Source of the DNA: DASVVT01 sp036386415
Lineage (GTDB): Bacteria; Acidobacteriota; Blastocatellia; Pyrinomonadales; Pyrinomonadaceae
Length of the DNA stretch: 64,000 nt
Reading direction: 5' to 3'
Assembly (NCBI GenBank): GCA_036386415.1
Contig: DASVVT010000095.1
Location: 18,202 to 82,201 of the forward strand
Shown here one piece after another: positions 55,309-64,000 of this stretch. Made by a program: the position numbers and the translations under genes. The first letter of the stretch is position 1; each line of letters starts with the position of its first letter. Below the pieces are notes generated by a model. It saw only the letters and a list, made by a program, of their open reading frames with translations. It did not search any database and had not been told where the DNA came from.

Positions 55309-55851
55309 TTTTCGTCTCTTGTGGCCGTCCTGACGGGCTGCGGCCACGGCTGCCATTTCGCGCTCCTTGGCGCGCCGAAACTCTTCTTCCACGTCGATCT
55401 CTAAGTTCGCTTTGGCGACCTCTGCGAGACGTACGTGGATGCGCCCGCTCGTCTTATCTTCAAAGATGACGCTCTCGTCTTCGAGGCCAATGATCCGGCC
55501 ACGAAAATTGCGCTGGCCGTTAATGGGCGTGCGCGTCTTCATCCGGGCGGGGCGGCCTGCGAAACGCTCGTAGTCCTCGCGCTTATAGAGCCCACGCTCC
55601 AGACCCGGACTTGATACTTCCAGCGTATAGGCCGAATGTATAAAGTCTTCCACGTCCAGGATCGTGCCCAGGTGTAGACTGACGACGGAGCAATCCTCGT
55701 GGGTCACACCTTCAGGCTTGTCAATAAAGACGCGCAGGATGGGGTGGCCTTCAGGCCCGGCGACCTCGGCGTGGACTAATTCGAGTCCATTCTCGATGGC
55801 GACGCGTCCGGCTAACTCCTGGACGCGCTGCTCAATCGAACCCTCACCCAT
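55306..55851 (-). CDS. rimP: ribosome maturation factor RimP
   Basis: 181 residues. EGHPILRVFIDKPEGVTHEDCSVVS, LDVEDFIHSAYTLEVSSPGLERGLYKREDYERFAGRPARMKTR are diagnostic. It is needed for 30S assembly. ATG at 55851 has GGGAGG upstream; the longer frame adds 30 basic residues without support. First gene of the rimP-nusA-infB-rbfA-nrnA operon. Confidence 0.95.
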   Translation of the reverse strand: MGEGSIEQRVQELAGRVAIENGLELVHAEVAGPEGHPILRVFIDKPEGVTHEDCSVVSLHLGTILDVEDFIHSAYTLEVSSPGLERGLYKREDYERFAGRPARMKTRTPINGQRNFRGRIIGLEDESVIFEDKTSGRIHVRLAEVAKANLEIDVEEEFRRAKEREMAAVAAARQDGHKRRK

Positions 55852-56080
55852 CGCTCGCTGCCTCCCCTCAAAAAAGGCTCTCTTGCCCAAAAGAAAAAGT
55901 GGGCGCGAACCCACCGGACGACACCGCCGCGCTCTGAACAAGAGACGAATTATACGATGAAGAATGGTGAACAGGCAAGCGGGCGGAAAGTGTGTTAGTG
56001 GTTCAACTTGAAATTAAAGAGCAGGAAAATACTGGCCTTCATTTTCAAACTGACCCGACTACTGAAAGTGTGGCGAATCT

Positions 56081-56530
56081 CTATTGGTTAAGTTTTGCTT
56101 TGACGACTTCGCTCACCACACGCCCGTCGGCGCTACGCTCGGCGAGACGCGCCTGAGCGGCCTTCATCACCTTGCCCATATCGCGTATGGACGTTGCGCC
56201 CGTCTCGCTAATCGCCTGATTGACAGCCTCTTCGATCTCCTCGCGTGACGCGGCCTGCGGCAGATAAGCCTCTATGACTTCAATCTCCGCGCGCTCTTTA
56301 TCCGCCAACTCTGGACGCCCGCCCTTCTCGTACTGCTCGACGGAGTCGCGCCGCTGCTTGACGAGCGACTGGAGCGCTCCTCTCATCTCCTCATCCGTCA
56401 ACTCGCCGCCCTTCTCTATCTCGCGGTTCATCACCGCCGCTTTGACCATCCGTAGCGTAGAGGTGCGGGCGGCGTCTCTGGACTTCATCGCCGCCGTCAT
56501 GTCGGAAATGATGCGTTCTTTGAGGCTCAT
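56081..56530 (-). CDS. GatB/YqeY-domain protein
   Basis: 149 residues. MSLKERIISDMTAAMKSRDAARTSTLRMVKAAVMNREIEKGGELTDEEM, YLPQAASREEIEEAVNQAI and DMGKVMKAAQARL match the YqeY family, helical relatives of the GatB tail, which binds tRNA. GAAGGAGAAT precedes the ATG at 56530. Confidence 0.92.
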   Translation of the reverse strand: MSLKERIISDMTAAMKSRDAARTSTLRMVKAAVMNREIEKGGELTDEEMRGALQSLVKQRRDSVEQYEKGGRPELADKERAEIEVIEAYLPQAASREEIEEAVNQAISETGATSIRDMGKVMKAAQARLAERSADGRVVSEVVKAKLNQ

Positions 56531-57051
56531 ACGATTCTCCTTCAAGCAAGACCGTTATTAGAACAAATACGAGCGCCTCACGCAAAGACGCCGGAAGGGC
56601 AGTCACTTGAGTGGCCGGAAGTTAGAAGAGAATTATTGACGCTCCAGGAGAAAGGATGGAGAGCGCCGTTGGCGCGACGTAACAGAAGCCGCGCCGCTGG
56701 CGCCCGCAACTCGCCTGCTTACCTTGAGGTTTCCTTGAGCCCGGACTGCAAAGCTGGCTCGGAATTGCCTCTGATGTCGAGATGCCATAAAATTTTTTGA
56801 AATCCGGCTATCCCCCTAAAATCCTTAAAAATTTAGGGTTTAGCAATCCCTTCAAGGCTATTCGTCCTCGACTTTCCGCTTCATCTCAAGGATTTCTCAA
56901 CCGCCGCTGAGTATTCTCCGTGCGTCTTGACTGACAGGGACGCTCCTCAGCGTCCAGACAATCGCAAAATTCTGAAGATAACTGGGGCGCTTCGGTCCGG
57001 CGCGGGCGCTTCCCAGAGTTGAATTGAACGCCGCTCAAAGGAGTCCGAAAA
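56531..57051. other. 521-bp intergenic region
   Basis: No ORF. It holds a hairpin GGACGCT/AGCGTCC at 56938-56956 preceded by TTGACT (56927). Otherwise nothing recognised. Confidence 0.4.
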
Positions 57052-59718
57052 GTGAAATCGAACGGTTTTAAGGCCCTGCTTGCGGGGCAGTCATTCTCTC
57101 AATCTGTTGCCTGGCGGAAGCTGCTCATCGCGGTGGCCTGCCTTGGGGTTCTATTTTATACAATCGCTGCGCTCGCAGACACCACGCTATCAAATGACGC
57201 TCAATCATCTGCCGCCGCCACGACCACGTCGCCCGGCACGCCCAGATTCTTCAACTATGCGTCGCCCACCACGCTCGGAAATGACTCTGGCGAGCCTTCC
57301 ATCGGCGTCAACTGGAAGACCGGCAAGGTGCTGTACTACGGCGGCTTCTCAACCTACATGATGCGTGTCACTTTCGATGACACGGTTTCACCCGCGCGAA
57401 CGAACTGGGAGACTAGAGACCTGGTCTTAGCAGGCACGGCGCGGGCGCTCGGCGATCCCATTCTGTACACAGACCCGCAGACGGGTCGCACCTTCGCCTC
57501 GCAGCTCGAAGGCGGCACCAAGCAGAACACTATGGATTACACGGATGACGACGGCGAGACTTTCCAGCCGAGCATCGGCTCCGGCATCAACTCCGGCGTC
57601 GATCACCAGACACTCGGCGGCGGCCCCTTCGCGCCGGGAATGTCCGGCATAGGCTACGAGAACGCCGTCTACTACTGCGCGCAGGACGTGGCGGACGCCA
57701 ACTGCGCCGTCAGCCTCGACGGCGGGCGCACCTTCGGCCCGGCCATCCCCGTCTGGACTAGAAACCAGTGTCGCGGCATACACGGCCACATCAAGGTCGC
57801 GCCCGATGGCACGGCCTACGTCCCCGTTAACGGGTGCGGCGGCACGGACATCGTAGACCATAGCGACGGCGAGCAGGCCGTTGCGGTCTCGGAGAATAAC
57901 GGGCTGACCTGGGAGGTACGCCAGGTCAAAGGCGCTGCGCCGGGCACTTGGGACCCGTCGGTCGCCGTCGGCGCAGACGGCACGGTCTATTTCGGCTACA
58001 TGGCCGATGGTCACGACGCGAACGGCAACTTCAACGGCTCTACTCCGCACATCGCCGTCTCGCACGACAAGGGCAAGACCTGGGTCAACGATATGAACGT
58101 CGGCACGCAACTCGGCATTAAGAACATAGCCTTCCCGGCGGTGGTCGCCGGAGACGCGCAGCGCGCGGCCTTCGCCTTCCACGGCTCGACGACCGGCGGC
58201 AACTACGACGACGCAGCATTCGCTGGCGTCTGGCATCTTTACGTCGCCTACACCTTTGACGGCGGTCGCACCTGGACGACCGTGGACGCCACGCCCGACG
58301 ATCCGGTCCAGCGCGGCTCTATCTGCACGAACGGCACGCTGTGCACGTCAACCGACGGCGGCGACACGCGCAACCTTCTGGACTTCTTCGACGCGACGAT
58401 AGACAAGCAGGGGCGCGTGCTCGTGGGCTACGCCGACGGCTGCATCACGCAGGAGTGCATCTCCGGCAAGAGAGCGAACGGGACGCCTGCGCCCAACGAT
58501 TTCACGGCGAAGGCCGTAATCGCGCGACAGAGCGGAGGCCGCAGCCTCTTCAGCCGCTACGATACGCAGTTCTCGCGCAGGACTCCGGCAGCGCCGCAGG
58601 TCATCGCGGGCACTAACGGGCAATCAACGAACGTCACCTGGTCAACGCCGGACGACGGCGGCTCGCCCATTACGAAATACTACGTCTACCGTGGCGCAGC
58701 CACAGGCACGATGGCGCTCATCGCCACCCTGGCGGGAGATGTCAACTCGTACACAGACCCGACGAGCGGCGCGAACAATTACTACTCCGTGAAGGCTGTC
58801 AACGCCGCAGGCGGCGGCGCTCTCTCGCCGCGCGTCAAAGCGGTGGTGCTTGAGACGGCCTGCACCCTGCCGGGTCTGACGGTCTCCTCGGATGTGTCGG
58901 ACGCCGCTCCGAACACTCCCGCCGTCCCGCAGGTGAACCTGCTGTCGGCCAACATAGCCGAGCCATACTTGAATGGCGCTCAGAAGCTGGTCTTCACTCT
59001 GCAACTCGCCGAAGGCGGCGCGCTGCCGCCGAACAGCCAGTGGTACATGATCTGGAATCGCCCGAACGCGGACGGCAAGCATGATCGCGACTACGTGGCG
59101 ATGAAGACCGACGTGTCCGGGACGCCTTCGTTTGAGTACGGTCGCGTCAGCTACCCGCTCGTCTACACCGCCCCGGAGCCTAACCAGGGCAATCTTCCGA
59201 CGAAATTCGGGAACGCCGACGCGGGCAGCTACAACCAGCAGGCCGGCACGATTCAGATCACCGTCACGCGCAGCATGCTCGACACCGCCGACAACATCGG
59301 ACTCGGCAAGACCTTCACAGGCATAGAGGCGCGCAGCTTCCTGGGGCGCAACGACAATCTGCCGATCAACCAGAACTCGACCTCCGACTTTACGGGGGCG
59401 GGCAGCTACGTCGTCGCGGGCAACAACGCGTGCCTGCAACCGCCCGTCGCGCCCATCAACCTGACGGCCAGCACTACCGGCGTCGGACTCATACAGCTCA
59501 AGTGGGCGGACAGATCGAACAACGAGAAGGGCTTCGCCATCGAGCGCTCGACCTCTCTCAATTCGGGCTTCGCGCGCGTCGCCACGGTCGGCGCGAACCT
59601 GACCTCTTACACGGATCGACGTGTGACCAAAGGCGTGACCTACTATTACCGCGTCAACGCCTACAACGGGACGGTCAAATCCGGCTACTCGAACGTCGCC
59701 GCCGGACGCGCCAGGTAG
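57052..59718 (+). CDS. secreted BNR-repeat protein with two FN3 domains
   Basis: 888 residues. Signal peptide about 20-45 (LLIAVACLGVLFYTIAALA). Residues about 60-490 form a sialidase-like propeller with Asp boxes: SLDGGRTFG, SENNGLTWE, SHDKGKTWV, TFDGGRTWT. FN3 domain 1 about 505-600, an unknown beta domain about 610-790, FN3 domain 2 about 795-885. Catalytic residues of sialidases are not seen; it may be a glycan binder or hydrolase. Starts at GTG with AAAGGAGT upstream. Monocistronic. Confidence 0.75.
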   Translation: MKSNGFKALLAGQSFSQSVAWRKLLIAVACLGVLFYTIAALADTTLSNDAQSSAAATTTSPGTPRFFNYASPTTLGNDSGEPSIGVNWKTGKVLYYGGFSTYMMRVTFDDTVSPARTNWETRDLVLAGTARALGDPILYTDPQTGRTFASQLEGGTKQNTMDYTDDDGETFQPSIGSGINSGVDHQTLGGGPFAPGMSGIGYENAVYYCAQDVADANCAVSLDGGRTFGPAIPVWTRNQCRGIHGHIKVAPDGTAYVPVNGCGGTDIVDHSDGEQAVAVSENNGLTWEVRQVKGAAPGTWDPSVAVGADGTVYFGYMADGHDANGNFNGSTPHIAVSHDKGKTWVNDMNVGTQLGIKNIAFPAVVAGDAQRAAFAFHGSTTGGNYDDAAFAGVWHLYVAYTFDGGRTWTTVDATPDDPVQRGSICTNGTLCTSTDGGDTRNLLDFFDATIDKQGRVLVGYADGCITQECISGKRANGTPAPNDFTAKAVIARQSGGRSLFSRYDTQFSRRTPAAPQVIAGTNGQSTNVTWSTPDDGGSPITKYYVYRGAATGTMALIATLAGDVNSYTDPTSGANNYYSVKAVNAAGGGALSPRVKAVVLETACTLPGLTVSSDVSDAAPNTPAVPQVNLLSANIAEPYLNGAQKLVFTLQLAEGGALPPNSQWYMIWNRPNADGKHDRDYVAMKTDVSGTPSFEYGRVSYPLVYTAPEPNQGNLPTKFGNADAGSYNQQAGTIQITVTRSMLDTADNIGLGKTFTGIEARSFLGRNDNLPINQNSTSDFTGAGSYVVAGNNACLQPPVAPINLTASTTGVGLIQLKWADRSNNEKGFAIERSTSLNSGFARVATVGANLTSYTDRRVTKGVTYYYRVNAYNGTVKSGYSNVAAGRAR

Positions 59719-59741
59719 CTGGCCGAGGCGATAGAACATAA

Positions 59742-59790
59742 GCTCCCGTGAGAGCGTCTTTGTGACGCGGACCGACGCTCTCACGGGAGC
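59742..59790. terminator. perfect 17-bp palindrome after the BNR gene
   Basis: GCTCCCGTGAGAGCGTC at 59742-59758 faces GACGCTCTCACGGGAGC at 59774-59790. No T-tract, so it may act by another mechanism or protect the RNA end. Confidence 0.65.
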
Positions 59791-59879
59791 AGGGAATAGA
59801 GTCAACGCTTTCGCCCTCTTGCAGGCGGCTTGGACTCCTTCCTGCACGCAGGGTCGCCGGAAGCGCACGACTCTATGGT

Positions 59880-59918
59880 ATAGCCGTTGAAGACTGCTCA
59901 GCAGTCCTCAACGGCTAT
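59880..59918. repeat. inverted repeat between BNR and uvrA genes
   Basis: ATAGCCGTTGA and GACTGCT pair with AGCAGTC and TCAACGGCTAT, with one unpaired base in the centre. Confidence 0.7.
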
Positions 59919-59990
59919 GCCGTTTGTCTCAAATGATGATAACAAATGGGATTAGAGCAATTTTCAATTGAGTGTCAGGAAAAGAAGAAG

Positions 59991-60098
59991 AACCTTCAAC
60001 GCAGAGGGCGCAAAGGAAAGAGACGCAAAGGGCGCAAAGGTACTTCTCCTTCGCCGCCTTTGCGCGTCCTTGCTTTGCGCCCTTTGCGTTGAAGGTTT
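59991..60098. repeat. intergenic hairpin, family A, copy 3
   Basis: AACCTTCAACGCAGAGGGCG and CGCAAAGGGCGCAAAGG face CCTTTGCG units and CCCTTTGCGTTGAAGGTT. It lies 40 bp downstream of the uvrA stop. Confidence 0.85.
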
Positions 60099-60137
60099 TC
60101 CATACGTGCTAATGAAATCCGCTCTAGATGGATGGAA

Positions 60138-63014
60138 TCAGGCGGCTTGACCGTTCGAGCGTGAAAGGTGATCGCGCAGGTAGCGACCTGTGTGAGACTC
60201 TTTGACGCGGATGATCTCTTCGGGTGTGCCGGTGGCGACGACGTATCCGCCACGGTCGCCGCCTTCGGGGCCGAGGTCTATGAGGTAGTCGGCGGTCTTG
60301 ATGACGTCTAGGTTGTGTTCGATGACGAGCAGGCTTCCGCCCGCTTCGATGAGGGCGCGGAAGGCTGCGAGCAGCTTGTTGATGTCGTCGAAGTGAAGGC
60401 CGGTCGTCGGCTCGTCGAAGATGTAGAGCGTCTTTGCGCCCGTTCGTTTTGAAAGGTGCGCGGCGAGCTTGACGCGCTGCGCTTCGCCGCCTGAGAGCGT
60501 TGTTGCGGACTGGCCGAGACGTAAGTAACCTAATCCGACATCATCGAGCACGCGCAGGCGGTTGGTGATCTTCGGCACTTCGCGGAAGAAGGTCATGGCC
60601 TCGCGCACCGTCATGCTGAGCACGTCGTTGATATTCTTGCCACGATAGCGCACGTCCAGAATCTGCGGCTTGAAGCGTGTGCCCTTGCACTCTTCGCAGA
60701 CCAGCTCGACGTCTGCGAGAAACTGCATCTCGACCGTGACGGTTCCATCGCCCTGGCAGACCTCACATCGCCCGCCCGGAACGTTGAAGGAGAAGAACGA
60801 AGGGTCGAAGCCGCGCGCCTGCGCCTCGCGCGTCTGCGAGAAGGCTTCGCGAATTCCGTCATAGACCTTGATGTAGGTGACAGGGTTTGAGCGCGGCGTG
60901 CGACCGATGGGCGATTGGTCTACGAGAATCACGTCGTCTACGTATTGTCCGCCCGCAAGCTCCTTGAACGCGCCGACGTGCCCCTGCCAGTCGCCGCGCT
61001 GCTTCTTAAGCCCGGCGTAGATGCAGTCGTGTATGAGCGTGGATTTGCCGGAACCTGAGACGCCCGTCACGCAGACGAGCATTTCAAGCGGCACGTCCAC
61101 GTCTATGTTCTTCAAATTGTGCTCGGCGGCGTGATGCAACTGAAGACGCTTTTTGTGCGGCGCGCGGCGCTGCCTGGGCTCTTTGATCTCCACCTCGCCG
61201 CGCAGGTAACGCGCCGTCAGGCTGAGAGAATCTTTGAGCAGCCCCTTGAAGTCGCCTTCGTAGATGACGCGCCCGCCAAGCTCGCCCGCCGCCGGGCCTA
61301 TGTCCAGGATGTGATCGGCGGCGCGCATCATCTCGGCGTCGTGTTCGACGACGAGCACTGTGTTGCCTATGTCGCGCAGGTTATGGAGCAGCCTGATCAG
61401 TCGTTCGCTGTCGCGCGGGTGCAGGCCGATGGAGGGCTCGTCCAGAACGTAGAGCGCCCCGACCAGGGATGAGCCGAGGTTGGTCGCCAGTTGTATGCGC
61501 TGCGCCTCGCCGCCCGAAAGTGTCGAGGCGAGACGGTCTAGGGTCAGGTAGTCGAGGCCGACATCGACGAGGAAGCGAAGGCGGCGTCGAACTTCGTGCA
61601 GGACGCGGTCGGCGATGGCCGCCTGTTCCGTCGAGAGCTCAAGATTATCGAAGAAGGCGGCGGCGTCTTTGATCGAGAGCGCGGAGACTTGCGGGAGGGT
61701 GCGTCCTCCAACGCGCACGTCGCGCGCCTCCTGCCGCAAACGTCCGCCCTGGCAGTCCGGGCACAGCGTATAGCCGCGATACTTAGAGAGAAAGACGCGC
61801 ACGTGAAGCTTGTATTTCTTCGTCTCCAACCAGGCGAAGAAGCCGCGCACGCCCTCCCACTTGCCCTTGCCCTCGACGATGGCGCGCTGCTCTGCGCGCG
61901 ACAACTCATTGAAAGGGACATCCATCGAGATGCCTTCCGATTTGCAGAAGCGACGCAGCTCCGCCCTGGCCCAATCATGCTGCGGCTTCGTCCAGGGCTC
62001 AATCGCGCCCTCGTTCAATGTGAGCCCCGGATTCGGGATGACCAAATCCAGATCAAGGCCGATGATGTTGCCGAAACCCTGGCACGTCGGGCACGCGCCG
62101 AAGGGATTATTAAAGCTGAAGAGGCGCGGCTCCGGCTGCGCGTAGACTGTGCGGTCGTTCTTGCATTCGAAGCGCTCTGAGAAACGCAGGCGGCGCTTCT
62201 CGTCTTCTGCCGTTTCAATGATGGCGACGCCGTGCCCCTCCTGAAAACAGATTTCCAGAGAATCTACAAGGCGCTCGCGTATCTCAGCGCCGCGCAGGGT
62301 GAGACGATCCACCAGCACATAGACGTTATCGAAATCCTCGCGCGTGTAATCGTCCGGCGTGCGTAGCTCAATCGTCTCCCCGTCTGCATAAAGACGCGTG
62401 AAGCCGCGCTGCATGAGACTCATCACGTGCGCCGTCACACTCTGGCGGCTCGTCACCTTCCGGGTGCTCTCAACCTTCTTGCTCTTACTGCGGCGCGTGC
62501 CATTCTTCCCATCGCCGTTCGTCTCCAGGCTCAAACCCGCTTCGGCTGGGAAGAGAACGTAAAAGCGTGTCCCTTCGGGCAGCGCGTCGATGACGGCGAG
62601 GGCAGCGGATTCAGGCGAATCGCGCTCGACCACACGTCCGCAGACGCGGCAATAGGTGATTCCTATGCGCGCGTACAGGAGTCGCAGGTAGTCGTAAACT
62701 TCCGTCTGCGTGGCGACGGTTGAGCGCGGGTTACGCGTAGAGTTCTTCTGGCGGATGGCGATGGCGGGCGCAATCCCGCGCACCTCGTCCACGTCCGGCT
62801 TGTCCATGCGCTCAAGGAACTGGCGCGCGTAGGCCGAGAGCGATTCGACGTAGCGGCGCTGCCCCTCGGCGTAAATGGTGTCGAAGGCGAGCGAGGATTT
62901 GCCCGAACCCGAGACGCCCGTCACCACCGTCAAATGGCCGACGGGGATGGAAAACGAGATGTTCTTGAGATTATTAACGCGCGCCCCGCGCACTTCGATG
63001 GCTTCTTCTGTCAT
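60138..63014 (-). CDS. uvrA: excinuclease ABC subunit A
   Basis: 958 residues, two ABC ATPase modules. Walker A GVSGSGKSSLAF and GVSGSGKSTLIH; signatures TLSGGEAQRIQLA and TLSGGEAQRVKLA; zinc fingers around CRVCGRVV, CPTCQGFG, CPDCQGG and CEVCQGDG. It recognises damaged DNA in nucleotide excision repair and loads UvrB. ATG at 63014 (MTEEAIEV) chosen; the longer frame has a non-homologous head. No operator like that at 26253 is seen upstream. Confidence 0.97.
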   Translation of the reverse strand: MTEEAIEVRGARVNNLKNISFSIPVGHLTVVTGVSGSGKSSLAFDTIYAEGQRRYVESLSAYARQFLERMDKPDVDEVRGIAPAIAIRQKNSTRNPRSTVATQTEVYDYLRLLYARIGITYCRVCGRVVERDSPESAALAVIDALPEGTRFYVLFPAEAGLSLETNGDGKNGTRRSKSKKVESTRKVTSRQSVTAHVMSLMQRGFTRLYADGETIELRTPDDYTREDFDNVYVLVDRLTLRGAEIRERLVDSLEICFQEGHGVAIIETAEDEKRRLRFSERFECKNDRTVYAQPEPRLFSFNNPFGACPTCQGFGNIIGLDLDLVIPNPGLTLNEGAIEPWTKPQHDWARAELRRFCKSEGISMDVPFNELSRAEQRAIVEGKGKWEGVRGFFAWLETKKYKLHVRVFLSKYRGYTLCPDCQGGRLRQEARDVRVGGRTLPQVSALSIKDAAAFFDNLELSTEQAAIADRVLHEVRRRLRFLVDVGLDYLTLDRLASTLSGGEAQRIQLATNLGSSLVGALYVLDEPSIGLHPRDSERLIRLLHNLRDIGNTVLVVEHDAEMMRAADHILDIGPAAGELGGRVIYEGDFKGLLKDSLSLTARYLRGEVEIKEPRQRRAPHKKRLQLHHAAEHNLKNIDVDVPLEMLVCVTGVSGSGKSTLIHDCIYAGLKKQRGDWQGHVGAFKELAGGQYVDDVILVDQSPIGRTPRSNPVTYIKVYDGIREAFSQTREAQARGFDPSFFSFNVPGGRCEVCQGDGTVTVEMQFLADVELVCEECKGTRFKPQILDVRYRGKNINDVLSMTVREAMTFFREVPKITNRLRVLDDVGLGYLRLGQSATTLSGGEAQRVKLAAHLSKRTGAKTLYIFDEPTTGLHFDDINKLLAAFRALIEAGGSLLVIEHNLDVIKTADYLIDLGPEGGDRGGYVVATGTPEEIIRVKESHTGRYLRDHLSRSNGQAA

Positions 63015-63243
63015 GTTTAAAATGGTCGCGCGCGCTGCATAGAAGGGAATTTCGCGGTCGCGGCAACCACACATGATAACCCGATTTCTCTCGAACGTGA
63101 AACGCAGAACTGATATTATTGTGGCCTGCAAGCAGCTTTACCGGAAGCGTTTTTTAAGTCCCACGCGACCATCAACGCTCAATTACATACAGGGTTTTCG
63201 GTCACCTCGCGCTTTAAAGAATCTTTCTCGATAAGGAGACTAA

Positions 63244-63453
63244 ATGTTGAGTCAAAAAAGACTGATCCGTAACTTCGCGCTCGCGTTGCTGCTGTGCTCA
63301 GGGGGCGGGAGCATGCTCGTCTCATGCACGAGCGCGGATAAGAAGGCGTGCCTGGAGAATGAGGATCTACAGGCGTGCAACCGCGAATGCGCGCGCGATG
63401 ATAAAGAAGCCTGCGCCAAGGCCGAGGTCATCAAGGCCAAACAGAAGAAGTAA
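63244..63453 (+). CDS. small cysteine-rich lipoprotein
   Basis: 69 residues: lipoprotein signal with MLVSC (Cys 28), then a charged 40-residue mature part with four more cysteines (KKACLENED, QACNREC, EACAKA). AAGGAG precedes the ATG. The spacing recalls a single Sel1-like or Cys-rich helical repeat. Role unknown. Confidence 0.75.
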   Translation: MLSQKRLIRNFALALLLCSGGGSMLVSCTSADKKACLENEDLQACNRECARDDKEACAKAEVIKAKQKK

Positions 63454-63496
63454 AGACTGTTCGGAATTTGAGGGGGAACTGGCATAAAGAAATCAC

Positions 63497-63592
63497 CTCC
63501 GCGCCCTTTGCGATTCCCTTTGCGCTCTTTGCGTTTAAAGAAGAGGTTTAACCGCAAAGGACGCAAAGGGAATCGCAAAGGGCGCGGAGAGA
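63497..63592. repeat. intergenic hairpin, family A, copy 4
   Basis: CTCCGCGCCCTTTGCGATTC and CTTTGCGTTTAAA face TTTAACCGCAAAGG and GAATCGCAAAGGGCGCGGAG. Arms are in reverse order to copy 1. Confidence 0.85.
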
Positions 63593-63606
63593 GAGCCGAA
63601 GTTGTT

Positions 63607-63942
63607 CTACCAGCGTCTATCGTAATGAACGAGGCAGGCGCGCCATGAGCCGCTGCCGAGCACTGGGATCGAGCCTTCAAATGAGAGCGGTGAATCGGGC
63701 GGGCGACGCACGCGATAGGTGCGCCCTGTCGGTGAGCCGACCGAGAGCGTGACCGCTTCGAGCGAGGCGGCGACGACCGTTGCGTCGCGCCAGTCTTTGC
63801 GACAGCGAAGGATGAGGCGTGCGCCGACGGGCAGAGCGGCGAGCGTCAGAGTGTGCGTGGATGGCGTTGAAACGTCGAGGCCGCCGGACAAGCGGGCTGC
63901 AAGCTGCGGCACGTCCGGCGGCCTCTGTGGATTGGCGCTCAC
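63607..63942 (-). CDS. 111-residue hypothetical protein
   Basis: GTG start; frame upstream is closed by a TGA at 63973-63975, so the gene is complete in the window. A Pro-rich head precedes a beta-rich domain (LPVGARLILRCRKDWRDATVVAASLEAVTLSVG) of SH3-like pattern. No ribosome site is visible. Another overlapping frame exists, but it has no domain-like pattern. Confidence 0.5.
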   Translation of the reverse strand: MSANPQRPPDVPQLAARLSGGLDVSTPSTHTLTLAALPVGARLILRCRKDWRDATVVAASLEAVTLSVGSPTGRTYRVRRPPDSPLSFEGSIPVLGSGSWRACLVHYDRRW

Positions 63943-64000
63943 TTTGTTCGGGCTTAAACTTCCAAAGGCTCTTCAAATGGAAGGTCTTGCTGCGTAGCTT

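Noticed and set aside
58642..59868. 408-codon minus-strand ORF opposite the BNR/FN3 gene
   Set aside because: The + strand frame has signal peptide, Asp boxes and FN3 domains; the minus frame is Arg/Val-rich without pattern.
63677..63976. 99-codon minus-strand ORF overlapping the last hypothetical gene
   Set aside because: Arg-rich out-of-frame reading; the alternative frame has a beta-domain pattern.

Overview
The window is about 60% GC bacterial chromosome, probably from an Acidobacteriota member of the Blastocatellia type. The main clues are two exported von Willebrand A proteins of the kind typical of Acidobacteria, high GC with GTG/TTG starts, an unusually dense set of intergenic hairpin repeats, and the content of the nusA-infB operon. 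This taxonomic call is inference. No rRNA, tRNA, CRISPR array, insertion sequence or integrase gene was recognised.

Layout. 0-3 kb: end of a TPR/TlpA-like thioredoxin gene and an exported amidohydrolase. 3-8.6 kb: a possible peptide system, with a 75-residue leader/core-like peptide with its own terminator, an ABC exporter with Met/Pro-rich tails, and on the opposite strand a cytosolic subtilase and a GAF protein. 8.6-11.7 kb: an S41 C-terminal processing protease behind a structured leader, an FN3 protein and a 21-bp tandem array. 11.7-19.5 kb: a cluster of about ten attC sites carrying gene cassettes all on the + strand, without an integrase (a CALIN). Cassette products include a two-gene overlapping pair, an alpha/beta hydrolase-like protein, a 2H phosphoesterase, a tail-fibre/S74 chaperone protein and a beta-carbonic-anhydrase-like protein. 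19.5-23.5 kb: ordinary housekeeping and envelope genes. 23.6-28.9 kb: an XRE repressor plus ImmA/IrrE-like protein, divergent from an operon with a perfect palindromic operator at its first gene. The operon encodes an HNH protein, a coiled coil, a SWIM-Rad52-like annealing protein and a small protein; a CHC2/TOPRIM primase follows the regulators. The module resembles the Deinococcus IrrE-DdrO-DdrA circuit or an ICE/phage early region.

29-36 kb: signalling and motility (GAF-PP2C phosphatase, PilT-like ATPase, receiver-histidine kinase overlapping a receiver-HD-GYP-HDOD protein), with a second 21-bp heptad-coding array. 36-46 kb: two VWFA paralogues flanking a Uma2 gene, an HExxH lipoprotein, a CrtI-like oxidoreductase, a CPBP protease, PlsC and a Nudix hydrolase. 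46-56.5 kb: folC, accD and the translation operon rimP-nusA-infB-rbfA-nrnA, then yqeY. 57-64 kb: a secreted BNR/FN3 protein, uvrA and two small genes.

Most gene junctions carry hairpins whose arms are built from degenerate 7-9 bp direct repeats. At least ten unrelated arm sequences share this architecture, and several sit directly before start codons that lack a Shine-Dalgarno sequence or form the 3' end of a coding sequence. All assignments come from reading the sequence; no database search was possible.
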